Shown here one piece after another: positions 37,525 to 45,884 of a DNA stretch of 45,884 bases. The translations under genes and the position numbers were made by a program. Under the pieces are notes generated by a model. It was not told where the DNA came from. It did no database searches and saw only the letters and a program-made list of their open reading frames with translations. Numbering within the stretch: position 1 is the stretch's first letter; every line of letters starts with the position of its first letter. The DNA is from an uncultured Bacteroides sp. (GTDB taxonomy: Bacteria; Bacteroidota; Bacteroidia; Bacteroidales; Bacteroidaceae): the NCBI GenBank assembly GCA_949289295.1, contig CASENM010000028.1, positions 1-45,884 on the forward strand, written 5' to 3'.

Positions 37525-39428
37525 TTGTCCAACAAGTGAATTATTGTATCATATATATTGGTTTCGTCCATACCGCATAACGCATACAACTCCGGCACCG
37601 TTCCATGCCGTACAAACTCATCCGGCAATCCCAGACGTTTCACACTGGGGGTATAGCCGTTGTCCGACATGAACTCCAGCACAGCACTTCCCATTCCCCC
37701 TTTCAGCACCCCATCTTCCAGAGTCAGAATCCGCGAAAATTTCTGTCCCACCTCATGAAGCATAGACTCATCCAGCGGTTTCAGGAAACGGAGGTCATAA
37801 TGTGCGATATGGACTTTCTTTTCCGCCTCTATCCGTGCAATGACTTTCCCGGCCAGATTACCGATCGGGCCCAATGTAATCACAGCCAGGTCAGACCCGT
37901 CTTTCAGTCTGCGTCCTTTACCTACTTCCACCGCTTCCAACGGACACTTCCAGTCTGCCAGCACACCTCTGCCGCGTGGATACCGGATGGCAAAGGGCCC
38001 TTGGTCCGGAAGCTGTGCCGTATACATCAGGCGGCGCAGCTCATGTTCATCGTACGGAGAAGCGATGGTCAGGTTCGGAATCGGCCTCATATAAGCCAAA
38101 TCAAACGCTCCATGATGTGTCGGACCGTCTTCGCCCACCAGACCGGCACGATCCAGACAAAACACCACATTCAACCGTTGAATAGCCACATCGTGAATGA
38201 TATTGTCGTACGCACGCTGCATGAACGAAGAATAGATGTTGCAGAAAGGTATCAGCCCCTCTTTGGCCATTCCCCCCGAGAACGTCACGGCATGCCCTTC
38301 CGCAATTCCCACATCGAACGCACGGTCGGGCATCTCATTCATCAGGATATTCATGGAGCACCCTGTGGGCATAGCTGGAGTAACCCCCACAATCTTGTCA
38401 TTCTGACAAGCCAGCTCCACAAGGGTTTTCCCAAACACCTCCTGATACAAAGGCGGTTGGCCCTGCGAATCTTCCACCAGACGCTTCCCCGTCGTTTTGA
38501 CAAACCGTCCGGGAGCATGCCAGATGGTAGGTGCCTCTTCCGCAGGCTTATATCCTTTCCCTTTCCGTGTATGCACATGAAGCAGCTTCGGTCCGTTCAT
38601 GTCCTTGACCTCATTCAGCACACGCACCAACGAACCGACATCATGTCCGTCGACAGGTCCGAAATACCTTATATTCAATCCTTCAAAGATATTCTGCTGC
38701 TGCATCAGCATCGATTTCAAACTGTTGTTGAAACGGATGATACTTTTTCTCCGCTCCTCGGTCAGGATTCCCCACTTGAACAGTTTTCTCGACAACGCAT
38801 TACGCAACCGGTTATATCCTTCCGAAGTATGCAGATTAAGCAGATACTGCTTCATCCCTCCCACACTCCGGTCAATGGCCATATTGTTGTCGTTCAATAT
38901 AATCAGCAGATTGTTCGGGATGGAAGAGACATTGTTCAGACCCTCAAAAGCAAGTCCGCCGCTCATGGCGCCGTCACCGATAACAGCCACCACATGACGG
39001 TTGTCCTCCCTTTTCTTCGCTGCCGCCACTGCCATGCCCAACGCCACGGATATGGAATTGGAAGCATGTCCGCAAGTAAATGTGTCATACTCGCTTTCCG
39101 CCGGAGAAGGGAAGGGACAAAGCCCGTTCAGTTTCCGGTTAGTAGAAAAGCGGTCACGACGTCCGGTCAGAATCTTATGGCTATAAGCCTGATGGCCGAC
39201 ATCCCAAACGATGCGGTCATAGGGTGTATCAAAAACATAATGAATGGCTACTGTCAGCTCTACGGCTCCCAGATTAGAGCCCAAATGGCCCGGATTGTGG
39301 GACAGCTCATCAATTATCATCTCTCTGAGCTCACCGCAGACTTCAGGCAAGGCTTCCACGGACAGCTTCCGCAAATCATCAGGGCTGTCTATCTTATCCA
39401 ACAGTTCATACGAAGTTTGTTGTTCCAT
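37521..39428 (-). CDS. dxs: 1-deoxy-D-xylulose-5-phosphate synthase
   Basis: Dxs condenses pyruvate and glyceraldehyde-3-phosphate, the first step of the MEP isoprenoid pathway, using thiamine diphosphate. The protein (635 residues from this start) has [19 protein letters not shown], the TPP motif [16 protein letters not shown]...NDNNMAI, a transketolase central region with [18 protein letters not shown], and the C-terminal domain. The start MEQQTSYEL is chosen because the -7 box (39455-39462) leaves too short a leader for the ATG at 39440, which remains an alternative. It is coupled to trkA downstream. Confidence 0.97.
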   Translation of the reverse strand: MEQQTSYELLDKIDSPDDLRKLSVEALPEVCGELREMIIDELSHNPGHLGSNLGAVELTVAIHYVFDTPYDRIVWDVGHQAYSHKILTGRRDRFSTNRKLNGLCPFPSPAESEYDTFTCGHASNSISVALGMAVAAAKKREDNRHVVAVIGDGAMSGGLAFEGLNNVSSIPNNLLIILNDNNMAIDRSVGGMKQYLLNLHTSEGYNRLRNALSRKLFKWGILTEERRKSIIRFNNSLKSMLMQQQNIFEGLNIRYFGPVDGHDVGSLVRVLNEVKDMNGPKLLHVHTRKGKGYKPAEEAPTIWHAPGRFVKTTGKRLVEDSQGQPPLYQEVFGKTLVELACQNDKIVGVTPAMPTGCSMNILMNEMPDRAFDVGIAEGHAVTFSGGMAKEGLIPFCNIYSSFMQRAYDNIIHDVAIQRLNVVFCLDRAGLVGEDGPTHHGAFDLAYMRPIPNLTIASPYDEHELRRLMYTAQLPDQGPFAIRYPRGRGVLADWKCPLEAVEVGKGRRLKDGSDLAVITLGPIGNLAGKVIARIEAEKKVHIAHYDLRFLKPLDESMLHEVGQKFSRILTLEDGVLKGGMGSAVLEFMSDNGYTPSVKRLGLPDEFVRHGTVPELYALCGMDETNIYDTIIHLLDK

Positions 39429-39454
39429 TCTGTTCTCCATAAACTTTAATCGCA

Positions 39455-39491
39455 CAAAAATAACATAAATATATATTATATTTTATTTTTG
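39455..39491. promoter_or_regulatory. Divergent promoters for dxs and the GSCFA gene
   Basis: Minus-strand TATTTTTG (39455-39462) serves dxs, and plus-strand TATTTTTG (39484-39491) serves the GSCFA gene. Both match TAnnTTTG. The DNA between them is almost pure A/T. Confidence 0.55.
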
Positions 39492-39508
39492 CAACAAATT
39501 TTCTCTCC

Positions 39509-40495
39509 ATGGAATTTATCACAAAAGTAGAAATGCCTTCAGACCGGCCTGCCATACGCCATTCAGACAAATTGATGTTATGGGGGTCATGCTTCACGGA
39601 AAATATCGGGACCTTACTTCTCGAAAACAAATTCATATGCGACATCAACCCGTTCGGAGTGCTTTACAACCCTATGTCCATTGCCAAAGGAATCAAAGAA
39701 ATATATGCCTGCCGACAATATACACCCGAAAATCTGCTCAGCAGTCGGGGGGTATGGTTCAGCCTGATGCACCACAGCTCGTTTGACGCGGCCGACAGAG
39801 AAACGTGCTGCCGCCAGATTAACGAACGTCTGCAGGCCGGACACAGCTTCCTGCTTCAAGCCGACTGGCTGATATTCACGTGGGGCACCTCACGCGTATA
39901 TGTATGGAAAGACGACGGACGTATCGTCGGGAACTGTCATAAATTGCCGGAACGGATGTTCGACCGCCGGCTGCTGGATGCAGATGAAATTGCCGAGGAA
40001 TATATTCCCCTGCTCCAGAATATGCATTCGCTCAATTCAAACATGAAAATGCTGTTCACCGTCAGTCCTGTCCGCCATACCAGGGACGGCATGCACGGCA
40101 ACCAGCTCAACAAAGCCATCCTGCTGATAGCCATCGACAAATTATGCCGCACTTTTCCTTTCTGCCATTATTTCCCGGCATACGAAATCATGATGGACGA
40201 ACTGCGCGACTACCGCTTTTACGCCGATGACATGATACACCCGAGCCGGCAAGCCGTCAATTACATCTGGGAAAAATTTTCCGACACCTATTTTCCGGAA
40301 GAGGCCCGTGCTTTCATCCGGCAATGGGAGAATATCCGGAAAGGCCTGGCACACCGCCCGTTCAATCCACAATCAGAGGAATACCGGAGTTTTTTAAGTC
40401 AAATACTGTTAAAGATAGAACAGCTAAAAGAAAAATTCCCGTACTTAGACACCCAAAATGAAGAACAGATATGTCAAGCACAATTGAAGAAATAG
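39509..40495 (+). CDS. GSCFA domain protein
   Basis: The 328-residue protein has the eponymous motif in LMLWGSCFTENIGTLL near the N-terminus, then INPFGVLYNPMSIA, FTWGTSRVYV and a C-terminal DDMIHPSRQAVNYIWEKF block with the Asp and His expected of SGNH-hydrolase-like folds. GSCFA proteins are common in Bacteroidetes and Proteobacteria, and their substrate is unknown. It overlaps the start of murF-alr by 25 bp, so a link with cell-wall synthesis is possible but only inferred. Confidence 0.9.
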   Translation: MEFITKVEMPSDRPAIRHSDKLMLWGSCFTENIGTLLLENKFICDINPFGVLYNPMSIAKGIKEIYACRQYTPENLLSSRGVWFSLMHHSSFDAADRETCCRQINERLQAGHSFLLQADWLIFTWGTSRVYVWKDDGRIVGNCHKLPERMFDRRLLDADEIAEEYIPLLQNMHSLNSNMKMLFTVSPVRHTRDGMHGNQLNKAILLIAIDKLCRTFPFCHYFPAYEIMMDELRDYRFYADDMIHPSRQAVNYIWEKFSDTYFPEEARAFIRQWENIRKGLAHRPFNPQSEEYRSFLSQILLKIEQLKEKFPYLDTQNEEQICQAQLKK

Positions 40496-42936
40496 CTTCT
40501 GCCATCGGAGCTGAACGTGCGGGTGATTCTCCTGCAACCATCGACTGGATTCTTACAGACAGCCGTTCGCTTTGTTTCCCGGAAGAAACTTTGTTTTTTG
40601 CGTTGAAAACCAAGCGTAACGACGGACACCGGTATATTACAGACTTGTATCGCCGCGGAGTACGTAATTTCGTGGTCAGCGAGATTCCTTCCGGAGCGCA
40701 GCACTTCTCACAAGTCAACTTCCTAAAAGTGGCCAGCCCTCTGAAAGCCTTACAGCGTCTGGCCACCAGACACCGGGAGAAATTCCAGGTTCCGGTCATA
40801 GGCATTACGGGAAGCAACGGAAAAACGGTCGTGAAAGAATGGCTCTATCAACTGTTAAGCCCCACCCGTATCATCACACGTTCACCGCGCAGCTACAACT
40901 CACAAATCGGAGTGCCGCTGTCCGTTTGGCTGATGAATGAACATACTGAACTGGGGATCTTCGAGGCAGGCATTTCCGAGATGGGCGAAATGGAAACACT
41001 GACGCCCATCATACAGCCTACCATCGGTATCCTGACCAACATTGGAGGCGCACATCAGGAAAACTTCCCGTCCTTGCAGGACAAATGCATGGAGAAGCTC
41101 CAGCTGTTCAAAGACTGTGACGTAATCATCTATAACGGCGACAACGAACTGATTAGCAGTTGTGTCACGAAATCACTTTTTACCGCCCGGGAAATCGCAT
41201 GGTCTGCCAGAGACCCGGAACGCCCTCTTTACATCGAAAAAATTCTGAAAGACGATACAGGCACTACCGTCAAATACCGGTATCTGGGATTTTTTAAGGA
41301 ATACCGCATCCCATTCATCGACGACGCTTCCATCGAGAATTCCCTGCATTGTCTGGCCGCCGCCCTCTACCTGATGGTATCACCTGAAGAAATAGCCGAA
41401 AGAATGCTGCACCTCGAGCCGATAGCCATGCGTCTGGAAGTGAAAGAAGGGAAAAACAACTGCATCCTGATCAACGACAGCTATAATTCAGATCTGGCCT
41501 CTCTCGACATTGCCCTCGACTTCATGTCACGCCGATCGGAAAACAAAGACCGCAAACGAACGTTGATTCTGTCTGACATGCTCGAAAGCGGACAGCCCGG
41601 CAAACAGTTATACCGGCAAATTGCAGACTTGATCCACAGCCGCGGAGTGGACCGGATTATCGGTGTGGGAGAAGATATTTCAGCTTCCGCCACCCGTTTC
41701 GACATTGAGAAGCATTTTTTCCGTACGACTGCTGAGCTGATTGATTCCGGACTGTTGTACACGCTCCGCAACGAGGTTGTACTGATCAAGGGGGCACGGG
41801 TATTCCATTTCGACGAAATAACCGACTTGCTTGAACTGAAAGTTCACGAAACGATTCTGGAGATTAATCTGAACGCGCTGATCGACAACCTGAACCATTA
41901 CCGCAACAAGCTGAAACCGGACACCAAGATGGTCTGCATGGTCAAGGCATCGGCATACGGGGCAGGCTCGTTCGAAGTGGCGAAAACGCTCGAAGACCAA
42001 CGGGTAGATTATCTGGCAGTAGCGGTAGCCGACGAGGGAGCTGATTTGAGGAAAGCAGGCATCAACAGTTCCATCATTATCATGAACCCGGAAATCACCG
42101 CGTTCAGAACCATGTTCGACTACCGGCTGGAACCTGAGGTATACAGCTTCCACCTGCTTGACGAGCTGATCAGGGCGGCCGAACGCGAAGGGGTCACCAA
42201 TTTCCCCATCCATGTGAAAATTGACACAGGCATGCACCGTCTGGGATTCACGTCCGAAGAAATGCCTGCACTGACAGAACGCCTGCACCGGCAGACAGCC
42301 GTTGTTCCCCGTTCTGTATTCTCCCATCTGGTAGGCAGCGACGCGGAACGCTTCGACTCTTTCACACAAAGACAAATTACAGTTTTTGAGAAAGCCGCAC
42401 AAGTACTGCAAAGTGGCTTCAAGCACAAGATATTGCGCCACATCTGCAACACGGCCGGAATCGAGCGTTATCCCGACGCACAGTTCGACATGGTGCGACT
42501 GGGCATCGGACTATACGGAGTGGACCCGTTCACCAACAGGATTCTGCACAACGTCACCACCCTCAAGACCACCATCCTGCAGATTCATGATGTCCCGGCC
42601 GACGAGACCGTGGGCTACAGCCGGAAAGGCATCCTGTCGCGCGATTCCCGGATCGCCGCCATTCCGATAGGATATGCCGACGGACTGAACCGCCATCTGG
42701 GCAACCGGCACGCCTACTGCCTGGTCAACGGCCGGAAAGCCCCCTACATCGGAAACATCTGCATGGACGTGTGCATGATTGACGTGACCGACATCGACTG
42801 CAAGGAAGGCGACAAGGTGACCATCTTCGGCGACGACCTGCCGGTCACAGTGCTGGCCGATGTGCTCAACACGATACCCTATGAAATATTGACCAATGTA
42901 TCGAGCCGGGTCAAAAGAATATACTATCAAGACTGA
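40471..42936 (+). CDS. Bifunctional MurF ligase / alanine racemase
   Basis: This 821-residue fusion joins two steps of peptidoglycan precursor synthesis. Residues 1-455 are MurF-like (UDP-MurNAc-tripeptide:D-Ala-D-Ala ligase) with ATP loop GITGSNGKTVVKEW, NIGGAHQENF and INDSYNSDLAS. Residues about 460-821 are alanine racemase, with the PLP lysine in VKASAYGAGSFEVA, the catalytic tyrosine region VGYSRKGIL and IPIGYADGLNR. Such fusions are the rule in Bacteroidetes: the racemase supplies the D-alanine used on the path to MurF's substrate. The start overlaps the GSCFA gene. Base composition becomes more G+C rich in the racemase half. Confidence 0.96.
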   Translation: MSSTIEEIASAIGAERAGDSPATIDWILTDSRSLCFPEETLFFALKTKRNDGHRYITDLYRRGVRNFVVSEIPSGAQHFSQVNFLKVASPLKALQRLATRHREKFQVPVIGITGSNGKTVVKEWLYQLLSPTRIITRSPRSYNSQIGVPLSVWLMNEHTELGIFEAGISEMGEMETLTPIIQPTIGILTNIGGAHQENFPSLQDKCMEKLQLFKDCDVIIYNGDNELISSCVTKSLFTAREIAWSARDPERPLYIEKILKDDTGTTVKYRYLGFFKEYRIPFIDDASIENSLHCLAAALYLMVSPEEIAERMLHLEPIAMRLEVKEGKNNCILINDSYNSDLASLDIALDFMSRRSENKDRKRTLILSDMLESGQPGKQLYRQIADLIHSRGVDRIIGVGEDISASATRFDIEKHFFRTTAELIDSGLLYTLRNEVVLIKGARVFHFDEITDLLELKVHETILEINLNALIDNLNHYRNKLKPDTKMVCMVKASAYGAGSFEVAKTLEDQRVDYLAVAVADEGADLRKAGINSSIIIMNPEITAFRTMFDYRLEPEVYSFHLLDELIRAAEREGVTNFPIHVKIDTGMHRLGFTSEEMPALTERLHRQTAVVPRSVFSHLVGSDAERFDSFTQRQITVFEKAAQVLQSGFKHKILRHICNTAGIERYPDAQFDMVRLGIGLYGVDPFTNRILHNVTTLKTTILQIHDVPADETVGYSRKGILSRDSRIAAIPIGYADGLNRHLGNRHAYCLVNGRKAPYIGNICMDVCMIDVTDIDCKEGDKVTIFGDDLPVTVLADVLNTIPYEILTNVSSRVKRIYYQD

Positions 42937-42989
42937 CAATTACTTACGTTATATGTTCAAAAGGCCGTGAAGGCCTTCCCAAAACAATT

Positions 42990-43065
42990 AGGCGTTTTGC
43001 CTGAAACGTCCTGACGTTTCGGTCGAAACGCCTAAACGTTTTTTAAAAACGTCAAGGCGTTTTTT
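42990..43065. repeat. Nested hairpin element with GGTCGAAACGCC core (copy 2)
   Basis: AGGCGTTT (42990-42997) pairs with AAACGCCT (43026-43033), and AAACGTC (43004-43010) with GACGTTT (43013-43019). A further AAACGTT...AACGT pairing and a T-run (43060-43065) follow. It lies 53 bp after the murF-alr stop and is a plausible terminator. It shares GTTTyGGTCGAAACGCC with the copy near 29,020. Confidence 0.75.
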
Positions 43066-43120
43066 CATTTGAAAAATGGAACAATCCCGACAAGACAGCA
43101 CGGCTCTTTCATTTAACCGT

Positions 43121-43272
43121 AGGAGACTGTCTCAAAATAAAAATCCACTTTCATTTTGTCATCTAAGGGAACGAAGTGAAGGATCTCGAAAACACAAACT
43201 AATACACACGAGATCCTTCGCTTTGCTCAGGATGACATTTTGATAGTCAATTCTCATTTTGATACAACCTCC
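43121..43272. repeat. MITE-like element with GGAG...CTCC ends
   Basis: The ends GGAGACTGTCTCAAAAT (from 43122) and ATTTTGATACAACCTCC (to 43272) are imperfect inverted copies. Inside, 43172-43188 and 43209-43225 form a stem centred on GAAGGATCTCG/CGAGATCCTTC, flanked by TGTCATC/GATGACA. No coding potential is seen. The rest of the 42,937-43,518 gap has a small GGGCGGA/TCCGCCC hairpin (43296-43317) and no gene. Confidence 0.7.
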
Positions 43273-43518
43273 GATGACGCCATGCCAATATATCCGGGCG
43301 GACACACGGGTCCGCCCCTACGGGTCGATAGCGTATTGAAAAGAATAGTCTGTTAAATAAAAGCCGTGATCCTCTTATACATTTTTTTCCATAGCCTCTT
43401 TACAACTTCACATTTTTTCTCTAACTTGCCGCTGTTTTCAATCCAGGCTGACCGGACACGACGCACCGCCTGACCAATACGGCGGCAGACATCCGGCATC
43501 CCCCAAAAACTGAAGGAA

Positions 43519-45653
43519 ATGACAAAGAAAATACTCATCTTATGTATATGGGCAATATGCCTGCCGATATTGGCACAGGAGCCGTGCCCCCGAGTGATTC
43601 CAGCCCTGCAGCAATGGAAAGGAGGGAAAGGCACACTCACGCTGCCGCCGGAAGGAAACATAGTGGTAAATCCCGCCAGCAAGACCCAACTGTGGCCTAC
43701 GGCGACAATACTGGCCGGCGACCTGAAGGAACTGATGGGATGGAACTATACAATAAAGACAGGCGAACCGCAGGAGAATGATATCTATCTTTCGCTGGAC
43801 AAGCCTGACAAGCAGTTGGGCGACGAAGGTTACGTGATGCACACCGACCGCCATACAGGCATCCATGCCCCACCGCCAAAGGTGTGTTCTGGGGTACGCG
43901 CACCCTCCTGCAGATCGCCTGCAGCCGGAAGGGAGAGCTTCCGAAAGGAACGGCCCGCGACTACCCGTCTTTCTCCCACCGGGGATTCATGCTGGACGTG
44001 GCCCGCAAATTCTTCACGATGGACTATCTGAGACAGCAGGTCAAAATCCTTTCTTTCTATAAAATGAACGAATTCCAGATCCACCTGAACGACAACGGAT
44101 TCCCACAGTTTTTCGACAACGACTGGAACAGAACCTATGCAGCTTTCCGTCTGGAAAGCGGGCGTTTCCCCGGGCTCACCGCCAAAGACGGATCCTACAC
44201 CAAGAAAGAATTTACCGGCCTGCAGCGCATGGGCATGGATTACGGGGTGAACGTGATTCCTGAAATAGACGTGCCGGCCCACTCGCTGGCTTTCACGCAC
44301 TACAAACCGGAAATCGGAAGCACAGAATACGGGGCGGACCATCTGGACCTTTACAAGGACGAGACCTATCGTTTTCTGGACAGTCTGTTCGACGAATATC
44401 TTTCCGGAGACAGCCCGGTGTTCATCGGACCGGATGTCCACATCGGAACGGACGAATACAACAAGAAGGAAGCCGAACAATACCGTCACTTCACAGACTA
44501 CTATCTGAAGTATGTGGAAAGCTACGGAAAACATCCGCGCATGTGGGGAGGACTGAAATGGCTCCCCGGAAATACACCGGTGAAAGCCGACGGTGTGACA
44601 GTCAACGCGTGGTCGTACGACTGGATAGACCCGGAAGCGGCGCTGAAAGACGGTTACACACTGATCAACACATGCGACACGTATCTTTACATCGTGCCGG
44701 GTGCGGACTATTACCGGGATTTCTTGGACAGCCAATGGATCTACGAGTCATGGAACCCTTGGATCATGAACAGCCGTCAGACTCTTCCGGAAAACACGCC
44801 GGGCGTACTGGGCGGAATGTTTGCCGTGTGGAACGACCTGTGCGGCAACGGCATTTCCGAACAAGACGTACACCTGCGCTCGTTCCCCGCCATCCAGGTA
44901 TTGTCGGAAAAACTGTGGAAAGGCGAAAACAAAGAAGTGCCCTACAAGGAGTTCGAGACACTGTGCCGCATCATGCCGGAAGCCCCGGGAGTGAATCTGT
45001 CGGCACGGATTCCGGACAGCACATGCCTCACCGCCCCCGGACAGGTCTGTATCTTGAACGGCACGGACACGCTTGCCACCTCACTGCCGGAAACGGGCTA
45101 CCCTTACGCCGTATCGTTCAGCATCTGTCCGGACAAAGACACTCCGGTCAGCGGAATCCTGTTCGACGGTCCCCATTCCAAAGTCTACACGAACTGGGAG
45201 AACACAGGACGGATCGCCTTCAGCCGCGACGGCTACACGTTCGCATTCCAGTCCTACCGCCTCCCGACAGGAAAATGGACAGACATCCGCATCGAAGGAG
45301 ACTACAAAGGCACTTCCCTCTATGTGGACGGCAAGCTGCAGGAACGCCTGGAGGGACGCAAGATGAAGGCATACTACGAGAAATACCGCCGTATGGACTA
45401 CATGACATATCAGGAAACCTTGATTTTCCCTCTGCGCCGGATAGGAGACTGTCTGAACGGATTCAAAGGAAAGATAAAAGACGTGATCGTAAGCAAGGAA
45501 ACCCGGTGGCAGAATAGCGGAATATCCGTTGTCAGCTATCTGCCGTCAGGCTATACCCTACCTTGGCATGGGTTTCCAACCGGACGCTTTTATCCACCGA
45601 GAAATATTTGCGCAAATGTGAAATCAAATTGTTCAGACTTTGGGTTGCCGTAG
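43519..45653 (+). pseudogene. GH20 beta-N-acetylhexosaminidase, frameshifted
   Basis: The reading frame opens with a signal peptide (MTKKILILCIWAICLPILAQ) and a GH20 N-terminal domain, then shifts near 43868-43871. After that point the original frame continues only to a stop at 44031, while homology continues in another frame (KGVFWGTRTLLQIA). One extra C in the CCCC run would restore the protein. The second part has FSHRGFMLDVARKFF, the catalytic pair in VHIGTDEYN and WNPWIMNSRQ, followed by a C-terminal LamG-like domain (GILFDGPHSKVYTNWENTG). The last 40 or so residues (after SKETRW) match nothing I know and run antisense to a regulator fragment. Either a true pseudogene or a one-base sequencing error. 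Confidence 0.85.
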
Positions 45654-45780
45654 AAGAATATCCTTCTCCCCATAAACTCAAAATGATGGAATCCCTGTCC
45701 ACAATCTCCCCCTGACGGACAAGCAACAGCTCCAACAGATTATATTCCTGACTTTGACAATGCGTCACCCTGCCCGATTT
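45532..45780 (-). pseudogene. Winged-helix DNA-binding domain fragment (OmpR/PhoB type)
   Basis: About 80 codons encode most of a Trans_reg_C winged helix: QSQEYNLLELLLVRQGEIVD, then SIILSLWGEGY, SLNNLISHLRKYFS and LETHAKVGYSL. No receiver domain is attached: an in-frame TAA at 45781-45783 closes the frame just upstream, and the first strands of the domain are missing. The only plausible start is a GTG at 45768. It is probably the remnant of a response regulator. Its 3' end overlaps the tail of the GH20 frame by 122 bp on the opposite strand. Confidence 0.6.
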
Positions 45781-45884
45781 TTATCGTGGTCTAATGCATC
45801 CAGTAATGGTTTGATAGCCTCCTGCTGTGGCGTAGTGAATAAAGTTTCAGTATGGACAGATCCGTTTGGTAGCCTTATCCTGAG
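45765..45884 (-). CDS. C-terminal end of an unidentified reading frame at the window edge
   Basis: Minus-strand frame of 39 codons entering from the right edge and ending at TGA (45767-45765). The text includes LPNGSVHTETLF and QQEAIKPLLDAL. I do not recognise it. It stops where the winged-helix fragment begins in another frame, so the two may be pieces of one broken gene or of two neighbours. Confidence 0.3.
   Translation of the reverse strand, partial: LRIRLPNGSVHTETLFTTPQQEAIKPLLDALDHDKNRAG

Noticed and set aside
37605-39449. 614-codon open frame on the plus strand
   Set aside because: It lies entirely opposite dxs, has the amino-acid make-up of a reverse-complement shadow (His, Arg, Gln rich) and no recognisable domain.
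43121-43272. Degenerate insertion sequence
   Set aside because: Only 150 bp with no transposase remnant; better described as a miniature inverted-repeat element.

Overview
The window comes from a gut-type Bacteroidales genome, most likely Bacteroides or Phocaeicola. The evidence is the repeated Bacteroides -7 promoter box TAnnTTTG in front of genes, weak ribosome-binding sites, a MurF-alanine racemase fusion, a GSCFA protein, a TonB receptor with a carboxypeptidase-like N-terminal domain, and lipoproteins with an acidic export signal. The species cannot be fixed from sequence reading alone. Most of the window is housekeeping. Accessory character is limited to an iron-type uptake operon, two glycosidases, a fimbrillin-like lipoprotein and the right edge.

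Left part (1-16,900), nearly all on the minus strand. Reading from right to left: mlaE-mlaF (phospholipid transport), tig-clpP-clpX (folding and proteolysis), recQ, guaB, then three parvulin/SurA-like genes, an OstA/LptA-like gene and mutL, joined by stop/start overlaps or short gaps. lptB (16,981) diverges from mlaE. With SurA, the OstA-like protein, Mla and LptB, this segment is rich in outer-membrane biogenesis.

Middle (17,800-32,450). manC converges on lptB. A tRNA-Leu(CAA) with its own promoter and terminator follows, then corC-like and LysR genes on the minus strand. Divergent from the LysR gene is a three-gene operon: TonB receptor, surface lipoprotein (DUF4374) and PepSY membrane protein. 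It has the layout of the Bacteroides xusABC xenosiderophore system. Next come aroA, translationally coupled to a small Cys/His membrane protein, a lone ABC-3 metal permease and a GH29 fucosidase. From about 22 kb to 32.4 kb the coding sequence looks more G+C rich than the first 20 kb.

Right part (32,450-45,884). tsaE and an Imm17-like gene converge on rnhB. A DUF3109 Fe-S-type protein follows, then dxs-trkA and a fimbrillin-like lipoprotein on the minus strand, and GSCFA with murF-alr on the plus strand. The end is decayed: a GH20 hexosaminidase split by a one-base frameshift, whose 3' end runs antisense into a winged-helix regulator fragment.

The intergenic DNA is the least ordinary part. 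Four elements lying 3' of genes share an end motif close to GGAGGNTGTNTCAAAAT but have different interiors. Two share a GGTCGAAACGCC hairpin core. There is a heptad-repeat hairpin between the PepSY gene and aroA, a perfect 38-bp palindrome, and a hairpin that would cover the start codon of the fimbrillin-like lipoprotein. I found no CRISPR array, intact insertion sequence, integrase or known defence system.
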